Positions 43,722-51,951 of a DNA stretch of 64,000 bases are shown piece after piece; position 1 is the first letter of the stretch, and every line of letters starts with the position of its first letter. Origin of the DNA: Eggerthellaceae bacterium. Lineage in GTDB: Bacteria > Actinomycetota > Coriobacteriia > Coriobacteriales > Eggerthellaceae. The position numbers were made by a program, and so were the translations under genes. The notes below the pieces were generated by a model. That model searched no databases. It saw only the letters and a list, made by a program, of their open reading frames with translations, and was not told the DNA's origin. The stretch lies in contig WRIR01000003.1 of the NCBI GenBank assembly GCA_009782605.1, positions 62,001 through 126,000 on the forward strand, in the 5' to 3' direction.

Positions 43722-44590
43722 CTGAGGACGACCATCCCGTCTTCCTTGACGTGGGGCTCAAGCATGACGCGGCCGGGGCAGGCCGCTTCGGCCATGAGCG
43801 CCTTGACGTCGGCCGCCTCCGCGATAGGGCCGAGGTTGTGGCGCGTCGGGGGGAGCAGGAGGACCCTGCCCTCGTCGGCCTGCCGGAATACCCATCGGGG
43901 GTCGACCCAGTCGGCTATCACCGCCTCGCTGGTAGAGCCGTCCGGGGCCTGCCCCTGCGGGAGGGCGGCAGCAAAGAAGAAGGTGTCGTAGCGCCGGGGT
44001 TCGAAGACGGGGGTCAGCCAATGCGCGCGCAGGCTCAAGAGGTCGCTCCGTAGTACCAAGCCGTACTCTATCAAAAACTCCGAGAAGGACTTGGCGTGCT
44101 GTGCGAGCAGGGCCCTCTCCTTTTCCCAATGCGCCTCGCTCAAGTCGTCGATTACCTGGGACTCGTCAACCCCTGCCAATAACACGCCGCATTCCTCGAA
44201 GACCTCGCGCGCCGCAGCGACCACGATACAGCGTGCAAGCTCTTCCGGGCAGCCCAGCTCCTGCGCCCAGGCCGCCGGGGTCGGGCCTGCCCAGGGCAGG
44301 CGGGGGTCTACGTCGCGCGGATCGACCCTCCCCCCAGGGAACACCACGGCGTTCGGCATGAAGGCCATGGTCGCCGCCCGCTGCAGCATGAAGACCTCTA
44401 CCTTGCCCCCGTCGCTGTACGGGGAAGGTGCTGCCGCCTTTCCGTCCACATCGCGCACCAGCATGACGGTCGCGGCATAGCCTGGCTCGGCCGGCTCGAA
44501 GTCCGTCGCTGCAAGGTAGCTCCGGACATGCTCGGTGAGCGCCTCTGCCAGGGGCACCTCAAGCACCATGCCGCTTTTCCACTCGTCCAT
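43706..44590 (-). CDS. NUDIX hydrolase (NUDT7/19-like)
   Basis: The 294-residue product has a NUDIX box split by a long insertion: PGGRVDP, then about 25 residues, then AAREVFEECGVLL with the metal-binding Glu pair. Such insertion is typical of NUDT19-type CoA diphosphatases. The ATG at 44590 is a choice by similarity; the ribosome-binding site is weak (AGAAAG). A role in CoA or nucleotide pool cleaning fits the CoA-rich setting, but is inference. Confidence 0.85.
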   Translation of the reverse strand: MDEWKSGMVLEVPLAEALTEHVRSYLAATDFEPAEPGYAATVMLVRDVDGKAAAPSPYSDGGKVEVFMLQRAATMAFMPNAVVFPGGRVDPRDVDPRLPWAGPTPAAWAQELGCPEELARCIVVAAAREVFEECGVLLAGVDESQVIDDLSEAHWEKERALLAQHAKSFSEFLIEYGLVLRSDLLSLRAHWLTPVFEPRRYDTFFFAAALPQGQAPDGSTSEAVIADWVDPRWVFRQADEGRVLLLPPTRHNLGPIAEAADVKALMAEAACPGRVMLEPHVKEDGMVVLRCMLP

Positions 44591-44765
44591 GGAAGAACCC
44601 GCTTTCTCTTTTTCCTTGCCCCTATTGTAGGGTGCCGACCCGGTGCCATGAATACACATTATTCAAAGAATGACCGGATTCTTGATCTCTCTTTTGCCGT
44701 ATCATTCTCTTAGAAGAAATATTAGAAGTATGTGCCATGGGTCAATGCTACAAAGGAGCCTGGTT

Positions 44766-45551
44766 ATGGTACAACAGCATCCGATTATCGAGGTAGACTG
44801 CACCCTGGACCACCTTGAGTACGGCGATGTCCTCGCCGCCTTGGGCGGCACGGACGAACAGGGCGGGCAGGGCGGGGCAGAGCGGGAGGCCCATGTCGCC
44901 TACCTTGCCGACGAGTGTGTCAAGGTGCTCAAGCCGCGGGGTGCCTACAAGATCTTCAACCCGGCCATCTGCACCTTGCCGCCGGCCTACACCGAGCCTG
45001 CCATCAAGCTGGTGGGCACCATGATGGTCTTAAAGGGGCAGGCGATCTACGAACGCATGCGGCGCGCCACCCACTGCACGCTCCTCGCCGTCACCTTGGG
45101 CTCCCAGGCCGAGCAGGAGGCCCTGTGCCAACGCCTGTGCTATACCGAGGCCGACAAAGCGATACTCGACGCCTGTCTCGCGGCGATGATCGAGCGTGCT
45201 GCCGACAGGGTGATGGCCGACATCATCCGTATGGCGCTTGAGAAGGGCCTCTATACCGACGAGCGCCTTTCCCCCGGAGATGCGGACTTCCCCCTTGAAG
45301 TGCGCGACGGGATATCCTTCTACCTCCAGGCCGAGAAGCGCCTGGGGCTGGGGCTGGGCCCCGGACACGAGCCGCAGCCGTCCTATGCGGCCTTTTCCGC
45401 CGTGGGGATGTACGACAAGAGCCACGCCGGACGGCGCCGCGGCTGCGGGCGATGCAAGTACCGGGATTTCTGCAGCATCCGCGCCATCGGCATGAACTGC
45501 CATGGCGGGAAGGGCTCTTTCAAGCAGGCCGATGCTCCGCCGGCCGTCTAG
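44766..45551 (+). CDS. MetH-activation-domain-like protein with a C-terminal Cys cluster
   Basis: The 261-residue product resembles the S-adenosylmethionine-binding activation domain of B12-dependent methionine synthase: LKGQAIYERMRRATHCTLLA, then the LSPGDADFPLEVRDGISFYL stretch and a Gly-rich YAAFSAVGMYD end. A C-terminal cluster CGRCKYRDFC plus one more Cys may bind a metal or Fe-S. Reactivation of a corrinoid enzyme is the likely role, but the corrinoid methyltransferase itself is not in the window. The ATG at 44766 follows AAAGGAG. It is flanked by unrelated genes. Confidence 0.72.
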   Translation: MVQQHPIIEVDCTLDHLEYGDVLAALGGTDEQGGQGGAEREAHVAYLADECVKVLKPRGAYKIFNPAICTLPPAYTEPAIKLVGTMMVLKGQAIYERMRRATHCTLLAVTLGSQAEQEALCQRLCYTEADKAILDACLAAMIERAADRVMADIIRMALEKGLYTDERLSPGDADFPLEVRDGISFYLQAEKRLGLGLGPGHEPQPSYAAFSAVGMYDKSHAGRRRGCGRCKYRDFCSIRAIGMNCHGGKGSFKQADAPPAV

Positions 45552-45640
45552 GCCGGGAAGCCCTCACCTGGTTCAGTCGGGCGGTTTCTGCCGCCCCTCC
45601 CCCTGCGGCCTTCCCTCTGTGGCCTTCCTTCGTCGGGATG

Positions 45641-45670
45641 CGGGAAGGGCGGCTTGCGCCGCCCTTCCCG
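45641..45670. terminator. Long perfect hairpin between convergent genes
   Basis: CGGGAAGGGCGGC and its complement, 13-bp arms and a 4-nt loop, lie between the MetH-like and acyl-CoA dehydrogenase 3 genes. A second, shorter hairpin GGGCGG/CCGCCC is nearby (about 45578). No T-tract, but the position suits bidirectional 3'-end formation. Confidence 0.55.
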
Positions 45671-45756
45671 TGCATCTCCGCCCCTTCCGCTGCCCTCTTT
45701 CAGCATCCTGCTTACTATAGTCCCACCAACAAAGGAAGCCGTGCGGGAATACCTGT

Positions 45757-46941
45757 CTAAAGCGTGTAGAGGTGGTCTGGATCCTCGACGCCCTTGGCAT
45801 ACTCCTTCAGGATGCCGCGGCCCGAGATGTGCACCATGATCTCCACCGTTCCGCCGCCTATCTGGAACCCGCGGCAGTCGAGCATGAGGCGCGAGACGCG
45901 GGTCTGGTCGGTGAAGCCGAGGCCGCCCATGAGCTGCAATGCCCGGGAACACACGTCGGTCAGCTGGGGGGCGCCGTAGCGCTTGAGCATGGCGGCGTCG
46001 TTGTTGACCGGCAAGCCATTGTCCATCTTCCAGGCGCTGCGGTACAGGGCGTTGCGGACGTTGGACAGCACTATCTGCATCTCGACGATATGCTCCTGGA
46101 CGAGCTGGTAGGTCTTGATGCCCTTGCCGAACTGCTGGCGCTCGTTGACCCACGCGCAGGCGTCCTCCATCGCTGCCTGGGCCTCGCCCAAAAGCTCGGC
46201 CAGCAAGACGATACGCTCCCATTCAAAGTTCTTCATCAGCTGCAAGAAGCCCTTGCCCTTGATGCCGAGAAGGGCGCTGTCGTCGACGACGACGTCCTCA
46301 AGGTGGATCATCGCGAAGGGCATTATCTGCATGCCTATCTTGTTGAGGGGCTCTATGGTGACGCCGGGGGCGTTGGCGGGAACGAGGTACATCGACATCT
46401 CCTTGTTCTCGCGTGCCGGGTCCTCGTCCTTGCAGACAACGATGAAGCCGTCAGAGGTCTCGCCGGAGGTCACCCAGGTCTTCACGCCATTAATGTGTAT
46501 CTTGCCGTCGGCGTCGCGCGTGGCCGTCGTGGTCATGCCCTGGTTGTCGGAGCCCGCCTCGGGCTCGGAGATTGCCAGGCAGTAGGGTGGGTAGCCATGC
46601 TCCTTGTAGTAGTCCATTGCGTATTGGAACTGCTCGGGCGAGCCGAACTCGGCCATGTCGAACATGATGAGCAGGTTGGGAGCCATGGGGATGTTGCCGC
46701 CGGCGTGGTTGAGCTCTTCGATGATCATCGTCATGGTCAGATGGTCGACCGGCCGGCCGCCGTACTCTTCCGGCAGGCCGTACAGGCCCCAACCTTCTTC
46801 GACCCAGGCCTTGGCGACCTTGGGGTCGATGCCGCGGTTCTTATACCCCTCGGCGATGACTTCCTCGGGCAGCCACTTCTTCGCGAACTCGCGGATGCCC
46901 CTCTTGATCCTCAGTTGCTCTTCTGTATACCCAAAATCCAT
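45757..46941 (-). CDS. Acyl-CoA dehydrogenase family protein (3), lacking Glu at the usual base position
   Basis: The 394-residue product has the loop ISEPEAGSDNQGMTTTATRD (about 127-146) and the later helical domain with LMGGLGFTDQTRVSRLMLDC. At the position of the medium-chain catalytic Glu it reads IGGGTVEIM, so Gly replaces Glu. The base may lie elsewhere (as in isovaleryl-CoA dehydrogenase), or the enzyme may act as a reductase. AGGAGG precedes the ATG. The leader 46942-47061 has a 12-bp direct repeat CCTATCGGGTTT (46949 and 46966). Confidence 0.92.
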   Translation of the reverse strand: MDFGYTEEQLRIKRGIREFAKKWLPEEVIAEGYKNRGIDPKVAKAWVEEGWGLYGLPEEYGGRPVDHLTMTMIIEELNHAGGNIPMAPNLLIMFDMAEFGSPEQFQYAMDYYKEHGYPPYCLAISEPEAGSDNQGMTTTATRDADGKIHINGVKTWVTSGETSDGFIVVCKDEDPARENKEMSMYLVPANAPGVTIEPLNKIGMQIMPFAMIHLEDVVVDDSALLGIKGKGFLQLMKNFEWERIVLLAELLGEAQAAMEDACAWVNERQQFGKGIKTYQLVQEHIVEMQIVLSNVRNALYRSAWKMDNGLPVNNDAAMLKRYGAPQLTDVCSRALQLMGGLGFTDQTRVSRLMLDCRGFQIGGGTVEIMVHISGRGILKEYAKGVEDPDHLYTL

Positions 46942-47020
46942 TGTTCCTCCTATCGGGTTTTTGTCCCTATCGGGTTTCTCTCGGCCCCGGGCACTGTCGC
47001 CTCGGGGCCTCTGTGGACCA

Positions 47021-47043
47021 CCCCGGCCCGCCTGGGGCCGGGG
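47021..47043 (-). terminator. Stem-loop downstream of the flavin reductase gene
   Basis: CCCCGGCCC and its complement form a perfect 9-bp stem with a 5-nt loop, 18 nt after the stop codon; no T-tract. Confidence 0.5.
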
Positions 47044-47061
47044 CAGGTGTTCCTATAATTC

Positions 47062-49167
47062 CTAAAACGCCATACCTGAGAGGTATCCGCCCTTGACGGC
47101 CTCAAGGGTGCGGTAGACCTCGCCCTCGGGCGTCATCGCATCGCCGATAAGCTTCGCCTGGGGGAACTCCTTGACTATCTCGTCATAGAGCTTCGTGTTC
47201 TTCTCGACGCCCAGCGAGAGCAGGACGGTGTCGCACTCAAGGAAGGACTCGGTCACGGACTCTTCCTTCGTCTCCCTGTCAAGAGTGGTGGTACGGACCT
47301 TGGCGCCCTTCTTCTCCACCGCAAGGAGCTTGGTGCCCGGCATGAGCTTCACGCCCTCTTTCTTGAGCTTGGCAAGCGTCGGGTTCTTGTCGATGATGCC
47401 TATCCCGTTGCCCATCTTGGGAGCTTCCTCGATGACGGTGATCTCACGGCCCTCGCCCATGGCGTCGGCGCACTCAAGGCCCGCAAAACCGCCGCCGACG
47501 ATGACGACCTTCTTGCCGACGACTGCGGTGGGCCCGGCACTCATGTTGAGGCCCATGCGCATGAAGCCCACGGTCCCGCCCTGGGCCTTGATGGCCGTGA
47601 CGGCGGCCTTCCAGAGCAGACCCTTGCCCTCAGGCACGATGCCGGCGACCATGTCCTTGATGTCTTGCGACGACACGACGTTCTTCCCGTCGATGCCGGG
47701 GACGTCGATGGCTATCACCTCGCCGCCGGGAGCGACGACTATCTCGTCGGGGGCGAGGGATGCGAGGGTCGCCGCGTCTGCCTTCGCGCCCAGCCTGAGG
47801 TCGATACTGGGATGGAGCTTGACTTCCTCTTTCCAGTAGGCGACCAAGGGCTCGATGTTCGCATTGAGGACCTGGGCCATGTTCAAAAGGCCGCTGACCC
47901 GGTCGCTCTTGTCCAAGACGGTGACCCTGTGGCCGCGCAGCGCAGCGACACGCGCCGCCTCAAGGCCGCCGGGGCCAGCGCCGACGACGACGACATGCTT
48001 CTGCTCCTCGGCGGGATGCTCTTCCGGCGTCCCTACGGCGATGCCCTCCCAGACATTGGCGTTGACCGAGCACTGGCAGGGCTTGCCGAGGAAGATGTTG
48101 TCGAGGCAGCGGCTGCACACGATGCAGGGGCGCACCTGCTCGGGGTGGCCGGCCGCCACCTTCTTGGCCGTGTCGGGGTCGGCGATGAACTGGCGGGCCA
48201 TGCCGACCGCGTCGCCGTAGCCCTCGGTGACGACCTTGTTGCACATGGCCAGGGTGTTGATGCGGGTCCCGGGGAAGACCGGCTTGGCCGTGACGGACTT
48301 GCACTCCTTCGCCAAGCCGATGAACTCGCCCTCGGGGACTATCTGGTTTGCCACCGGGCGGGGGGCCTCGTGGAAGCCGACCTGGATGCTCCAGGCATCG
48401 ACCCCGTGCGCCTCGATGATCGGGATGAGCTCCTTCGTGTCCGCAATGCGGTTGCCGTCGGGCATAAGGTCGTCTGCGGATATGCGGATGAGGATAGGCA
48501 TGTCCTCGCCGCAGGTGCGGTGGACCTCGTCGATTATCTCGGTCAGGAAGCGGGCCCGGTTCTCGGCCGACCCGCCGTACTCGTCGCTGCGGTGGTTCGA
48601 GTACTTCGAGAGGAAGCGCATGACCATGTAGCCGATTCCCGCATGTATCTCGATGATGTCGATCCCGGCATCCTTGCAGCGCTTGGCCGCCGCGCCGTAC
48701 TGCCCGACGACAACCTTTATCTCGTCGGCCGTGAACTCGCGCTCGGGCATCCCCACGAAAGGCCCGCTGGGGACGTCCTTCGACGGGGCGTATGAGAGCA
48801 GCGCGTCGGCGCCGCTGGCACGCCACTCGTAGCAGAGCTGCAGCTGGGCGGCGACCTTTGCGCCGTGGGCATGGCACACCTCGGCGATACGCTCCCACCC
48901 GGGGATGAACTGGTCGTCCCAGATGCCGCAGGCGCCGGTCGTGGTGTGGTACTTCGGCTGGGTGTCGAAGCAGTCGCTCACATAGGCGGACCCGACCTCG
49001 ATAAGGCCGACGCCGCCTTTCGCGCGCTGCTCGTAAAAGTCCACCAGGTCATCAGATATGTGGTAATTGTCGACCTTCTCTATCGTCATGGGAAGCATGA
49101 CGAAACGGTTCCGCAGTTCAACCTTGCCGATCTTGAACGGCTCAAGCAAAGCCTGGTATTGTGCCAC
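47062..49167 (-). CDS. NADH:flavin oxidoreductase of the 2,4-dienoyl-CoA reductase/BaiCD type
   Basis: The 701-residue product joins an FMN TIM barrel of the old-yellow-enzyme family (about 1-340, RNRFVMLPMTIEKVDNYHIS), a [4Fe-4S] Cys segment CIVCSRCLDNIFLGKPCQC (about 350-370) and an FAD/NAD domain with VVVGAGPGGLEAARVAALRG and VVIVGGGFAGLECADAMGEG. Electrons pass NADH to FAD, Fe-S and FMN, reducing an activated C=C bond. The GTG at 49167 has GAGAGGAG 7 nt upstream; a longer frame to 49230 has no support. It is divergent from a TetR gene and may be a target of it. Confidence 0.92.
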   Translation of the reverse strand: MAQYQALLEPFKIGKVELRNRFVMLPMTIEKVDNYHISDDLVDFYEQRAKGGVGLIEVGSAYVSDCFDTQPKYHTTTGACGIWDDQFIPGWERIAEVCHAHGAKVAAQLQLCYEWRASGADALLSYAPSKDVPSGPFVGMPEREFTADEIKVVVGQYGAAAKRCKDAGIDIIEIHAGIGYMVMRFLSKYSNHRSDEYGGSAENRARFLTEIIDEVHRTCGEDMPILIRISADDLMPDGNRIADTKELIPIIEAHGVDAWSIQVGFHEAPRPVANQIVPEGEFIGLAKECKSVTAKPVFPGTRINTLAMCNKVVTEGYGDAVGMARQFIADPDTAKKVAAGHPEQVRPCIVCSRCLDNIFLGKPCQCSVNANVWEGIAVGTPEEHPAEEQKHVVVVGAGPGGLEAARVAALRGHRVTVLDKSDRVSGLLNMAQVLNANIEPLVAYWKEEVKLHPSIDLRLGAKADAATLASLAPDEIVVAPGGEVIAIDVPGIDGKNVVSSQDIKDMVAGIVPEGKGLLWKAAVTAIKAQGGTVGFMRMGLNMSAGPTAVVGKKVVIVGGGFAGLECADAMGEGREITVIEEAPKMGNGIGIIDKNPTLAKLKKEGVKLMPGTKLLAVEKKGAKVRTTTLDRETKEESVTESFLECDTVLLSLGVEKNTKLYDEIVKEFPQAKLIGDAMTPEGEVYRTLEAVKGGYLSGMAF

Positions 49168-49282
49168 GATACAACTCCTCTCCACGCATGCGTATTCTTC
49201 CTCGTCTATGATAGGCACCCGACGCAGCACTATCCATGGACAGAATCACCTCTTTGTTGCTTTTCTTGGCAAATTGGAAAAG

Positions 49283-49307
49283 AATTTCCCTCTAGATGGG
49301 AAAAATT
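49283..49307. promoter_or_regulatory. Near-palindrome in the flavin reductase/TetR divergent gap
   Basis: AATTTCCC-TCTAGAT-GGGAAAaATT is an imperfect inverted repeat about a central TCTAGA. It is in an AT-rich island of the 301-bp gap 49168-49468, a usual place for a TetR operator. Confidence 0.5.
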
Positions 49308-49323
49308 GGCCTATTTTTGTCTG

Positions 49324-49339
49324 GGAAAGCGATCTTTCC
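49324..49339. promoter_or_regulatory. Inverted repeat GGAAAG-CGAT-CTTTCC
   Basis: Perfect 6-bp arms with a 4-nt centre, 17 bp beyond the first palindrome. Both share the GGGAAA/TTTCCC element, so two related operator sites are possible. Confidence 0.5.
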
Positions 49340-49468
49340 GTAGGGTTTTTGAACTCGCTTACGAAGATAATTGCACATTTTTCGTATTTTGTCCGTGAAA
49401 AGCAGGCATTGCATACTACAATGGTGGTGTCGACTCCGCTGCCAGAAACCAAGAGGAACGAGGACACG

Positions 49469-50125
49469 ATGAACGCGCTCAACACCATGCTGTTCTTTGC
49501 GGACACCTTCGTCGACCTCTGCAACGAGACGCCCCTCGCGAAGATATCCATCAGCGACATCGTCGAGCGGACCGGCAAGAACCGCAAGACCTTCTACTAC
49601 CATTTCGAGAACAAGGACCACCTCATCATCTGGATATTCCGCCACGACCTCGGCCAGGCCCTCAAGGAGGCTTTCCCCGAGGGCACCCTGCTCTACGAGG
49701 CCGCGAGCGAAAACCCGCTTTCCCAGTTCCCCTACTATGTGATGCAGAAGTCCGGCGTGCGCTCCCTCGACCACTCGATGTTCTTCGAGTGCTTCTCAAA
49801 GACCCTGGAGGGGAAGCGCCGGTTCTACACGCAGGCCCTCTTCGACAACGGCCCCGGCTCGCTACGCAACTACCTCTACGACCTCTACCTCCCCACCCTG
49901 CGAAACGACATCTACCTGATCCTGTCGAACCGCTACCTGCCCGACGAGAACGTGCAGTTCCTCGCGGAGTTCTACACCTGCGCCTTCCTCTATTACTTCA
50001 TCCGCAGGTGCTGCAGCCAGCCCCACGTGACGAACCTCATCGGCCATGCCGGCCCCTTTGCCAACATCATCCACAGCTCCTTGGAGATGGAGATAAAAGA
50101 GGCGCAGCTCAGGCGGAACCTCTAG
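49469..50125 (+). CDS. TetR family transcriptional regulator
   Basis: The 218-residue product has the TetR HTH (about 25-50: ISISDIVERTGKNRKTFYYH then FENKDHLIIW) and a helical ligand domain, similar to the DhaS-type subgroup. The ATG at 49469 follows GAGG with 5 nt spacing; earlier in-frame ATGs lack support. It is divergent from the flavin reductase gene and its stop codon shares the CTAG with the hydrogenase stop, converging without a gap. The most likely target is the divergent reductase. Confidence 0.88.
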   Translation: MNALNTMLFFADTFVDLCNETPLAKISISDIVERTGKNRKTFYYHFENKDHLIIWIFRHDLGQALKEAFPEGTLLYEAASENPLSQFPYYVMQKSGVRSLDHSMFFECFSKTLEGKRRFYTQALFDNGPGSLRNYLYDLYLPTLRNDIYLILSNRYLPDENVQFLAEFYTCAFLYYFIRRCCSQPHVTNLIGHAGPFANIIHSSLEMEIKEAQLRRNL

Positions 50126-51951
50126 GCGTTTGGCATCCCCCATCCCTGGTGGTCGGTGTGCAGGAGGTGGTGGGACTTCTCTGAGAGCGGTTTCCCGAAG
50201 AACTCGTCGTATATCTTGACTATCGCGGGGTTCTCGTGCGAGAAGCGGTAGGCGTTGTTACTGTCGAGGTCGTAGAGCACCTTGCTGCGCTTGGCGCGGA
50301 TGCCCAGGTCCTTGCTGATAGGCTGCCCGCCGCCGCCGACACAGCCGCCGGGGCAGGCCATGATCTCGACGAAGTCGTAGTCGGCCTCGCCGGCCTTGAT
50401 GGCCTCGATGAGCTTCTCGGCGTTGCCGAGGCCCGAGGCGATGGCTATGCGCACCGGCGTCCCCGCCAGGTCGAAGGTGGCCTCCTTCCAGCTCTCCTGC
50501 CCGCGCACCACGGCGAAGGCGTCGGGGTCGGGGTTGGTGCCGACCACGTAGTAGTAGCCGCTGCGCAGGGCAGCCTCCATAACCCCGCCGGTCGCGCCGA
50601 ATATCTCGCCGGCGCCCGAGCCGATGCCCAGGGGCTCGTCGAAGTCCTCTTCTGCAAGGTTTTCCAAGTCGATGAAGTCCGCGCAGATGAGGCGGTCTAT
50701 CTCGCGCACCGTCAAGGCGACATCGACGTCCTGGGCGCCGCATGCGTCGTTCATAGTGGGCAGGGCGCACTCGTGCTTCTTCGCCAGGCAGGGCATCGCC
50801 GACAAGGAGACGATGCGGCAGGGGTCGACGCCCAGGGCTTGCGCATAGTAGCTCTTTGCCGTCGCGCCGAACATCTGCTGGGGCGACTTGGCAGTCGAGA
50901 GCCTGTCCACCATCTCGGGGTGGTTCCCCTTGACCCAGCGCACCCATGCCGGGCAGCAGGAGGTGAACATCGGCCAGCTGTAGGAGTCCTTGTGGGTGAA
51001 GCGCTCGACGAACTCGCTCGCCTCCTCGGTGATGGTCAGGTCGGCGGTGAAGTCGGTGTCGAAGACGTAGTCGATGCCGACGGCACGCAACGCGGCGACG
51101 AGGCGGTTGACCGTGGCCTTCTCGCGGTCAAGCCCCAGGCTCTCGCCCCAGGAGGTGCGCACCGAGGGCGCTATCTGGATGAGCGTTATCTTGTCGGGGT
51201 CTGCAATGGCGTCCAAGACCCTGTCGACGTCGTCGCGCTCTTTGAGGGCGGCGGTGGGACAGTGCGTTATGCATTGCCCACAGATGGTGCAGAGAGACTG
51301 CTCGATGGGCTGGGCCTTCGCCACACCGACGCCGGTGTGCGTCGCACGGTTCTTCATGGCCCAGATGTGCGAGGCCTGCATGTTGTCGCAGACCTGGACG
51401 CAGCGCCAGCACGCAATGCACTTGCTTGCGTCGCGGATAAGCGGGAAGTCGCGGTTCCAGACGGGCTTCTTCTTGCCCTTCCTGAAGCGCACCTCCGAGA
51501 TGTTGAGGTCGTTGGCTATCAGCCGAAGCTCGCAGCTCCCCCCGCGCACACAGCTCGTGCACTGGACGTTGTGCTGCGACAGGAGCAGCTCCACGTTGAG
51601 CTTGCGGGCCTTGCGCACCTTGGCGGTGTTGGTCTTGACGGCCATGCCCTCATACACCTTGTTGTTGCAGGCGGCAACTAGCTGGTCCTCGCCTTCGACC
51701 TCGACCACGCACACGCGGCAGGCCCCCGGGTCGTTGAGGCCCCAGTAAAAGCACAGCGTCGGTATCTTGACGCCTGCCATCGAGGCGGCGGCAAGAATGG
51801 TCATGTTCTCGAAGGCCTGTACCTGCCTGCCGTTGATGGTCACGTTGACGCGCCCGCTGTTTGCTGTGTCTTCCACGGTGTTCGCTTCTTTCGGGTTCGG
51901 CTCTTTCGCTGCCTTTGCTTTCGTTTCCTTGGGGTTCGACTTCGCTACCAT
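50122..51951 (-). CDS. [FeFe] hydrogenase catalytic subunit with fused small-subunit domain
   Basis: The 609-residue product is a complete group-A hydrogenase: [2Fe-2S] Cys at 67, 78, 81, 95; NuoG-type His-Cys3 cluster (127, 131, 134, 140); two [4Fe-4S] sets (CIACWRC 178-184 and CTICGQC 221-227); H-cluster motifs TSCCPAW (330-336), MPCLAKKHE (386-394) and MACPGGC (about 513); and a C-terminal small-subunit-like tail. All H-cluster ligands are present, so it is probably active. Its ATG overlaps the upstream gene by 7 nt. Maturases HydEFG are not in the window. Confidence 0.96.
   Translation of the reverse strand: MVAKSNPKETKAKAAKEPNPKEANTVEDTANSGRVNVTINGRQVQAFENMTILAAASMAGVKIPTLCFYWGLNDPGACRVCVVEVEGEDQLVAACNNKVYEGMAVKTNTAKVRKARKLNVELLLSQHNVQCTSCVRGGSCELRLIANDLNISEVRFRKGKKKPVWNRDFPLIRDASKCIACWRCVQVCDNMQASHIWAMKNRATHTGVGVAKAQPIEQSLCTICGQCITHCPTAALKERDDVDRVLDAIADPDKITLIQIAPSVRTSWGESLGLDREKATVNRLVAALRAVGIDYVFDTDFTADLTITEEASEFVERFTHKDSYSWPMFTSCCPAWVRWVKGNHPEMVDRLSTAKSPQQMFGATAKSYYAQALGVDPCRIVSLSAMPCLAKKHECALPTMNDACGAQDVDVALTVREIDRLICADFIDLENLAEEDFDEPLGIGSGAGEIFGATGGVMEAALRSGYYYVVGTNPDPDAFAVVRGQESWKEATFDLAGTPVRIAIASGLGNAEKLIEAIKAGEADYDFVEIMACPGGCVGGGGQPISKDLGIRAKRSKVLYDLDSNNAYRFSHENPAIVKIYDEFFGKPLSEKSHHLLHTDHQGWGMPNA

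Noticed and set aside
51945-51951. Possible fusion of hydA with the upstream NuoF/GltD-like gene
   Set aside because: The genes overlap by 7 nt in different frames with a proper ATG for hydA, so they are two proteins.
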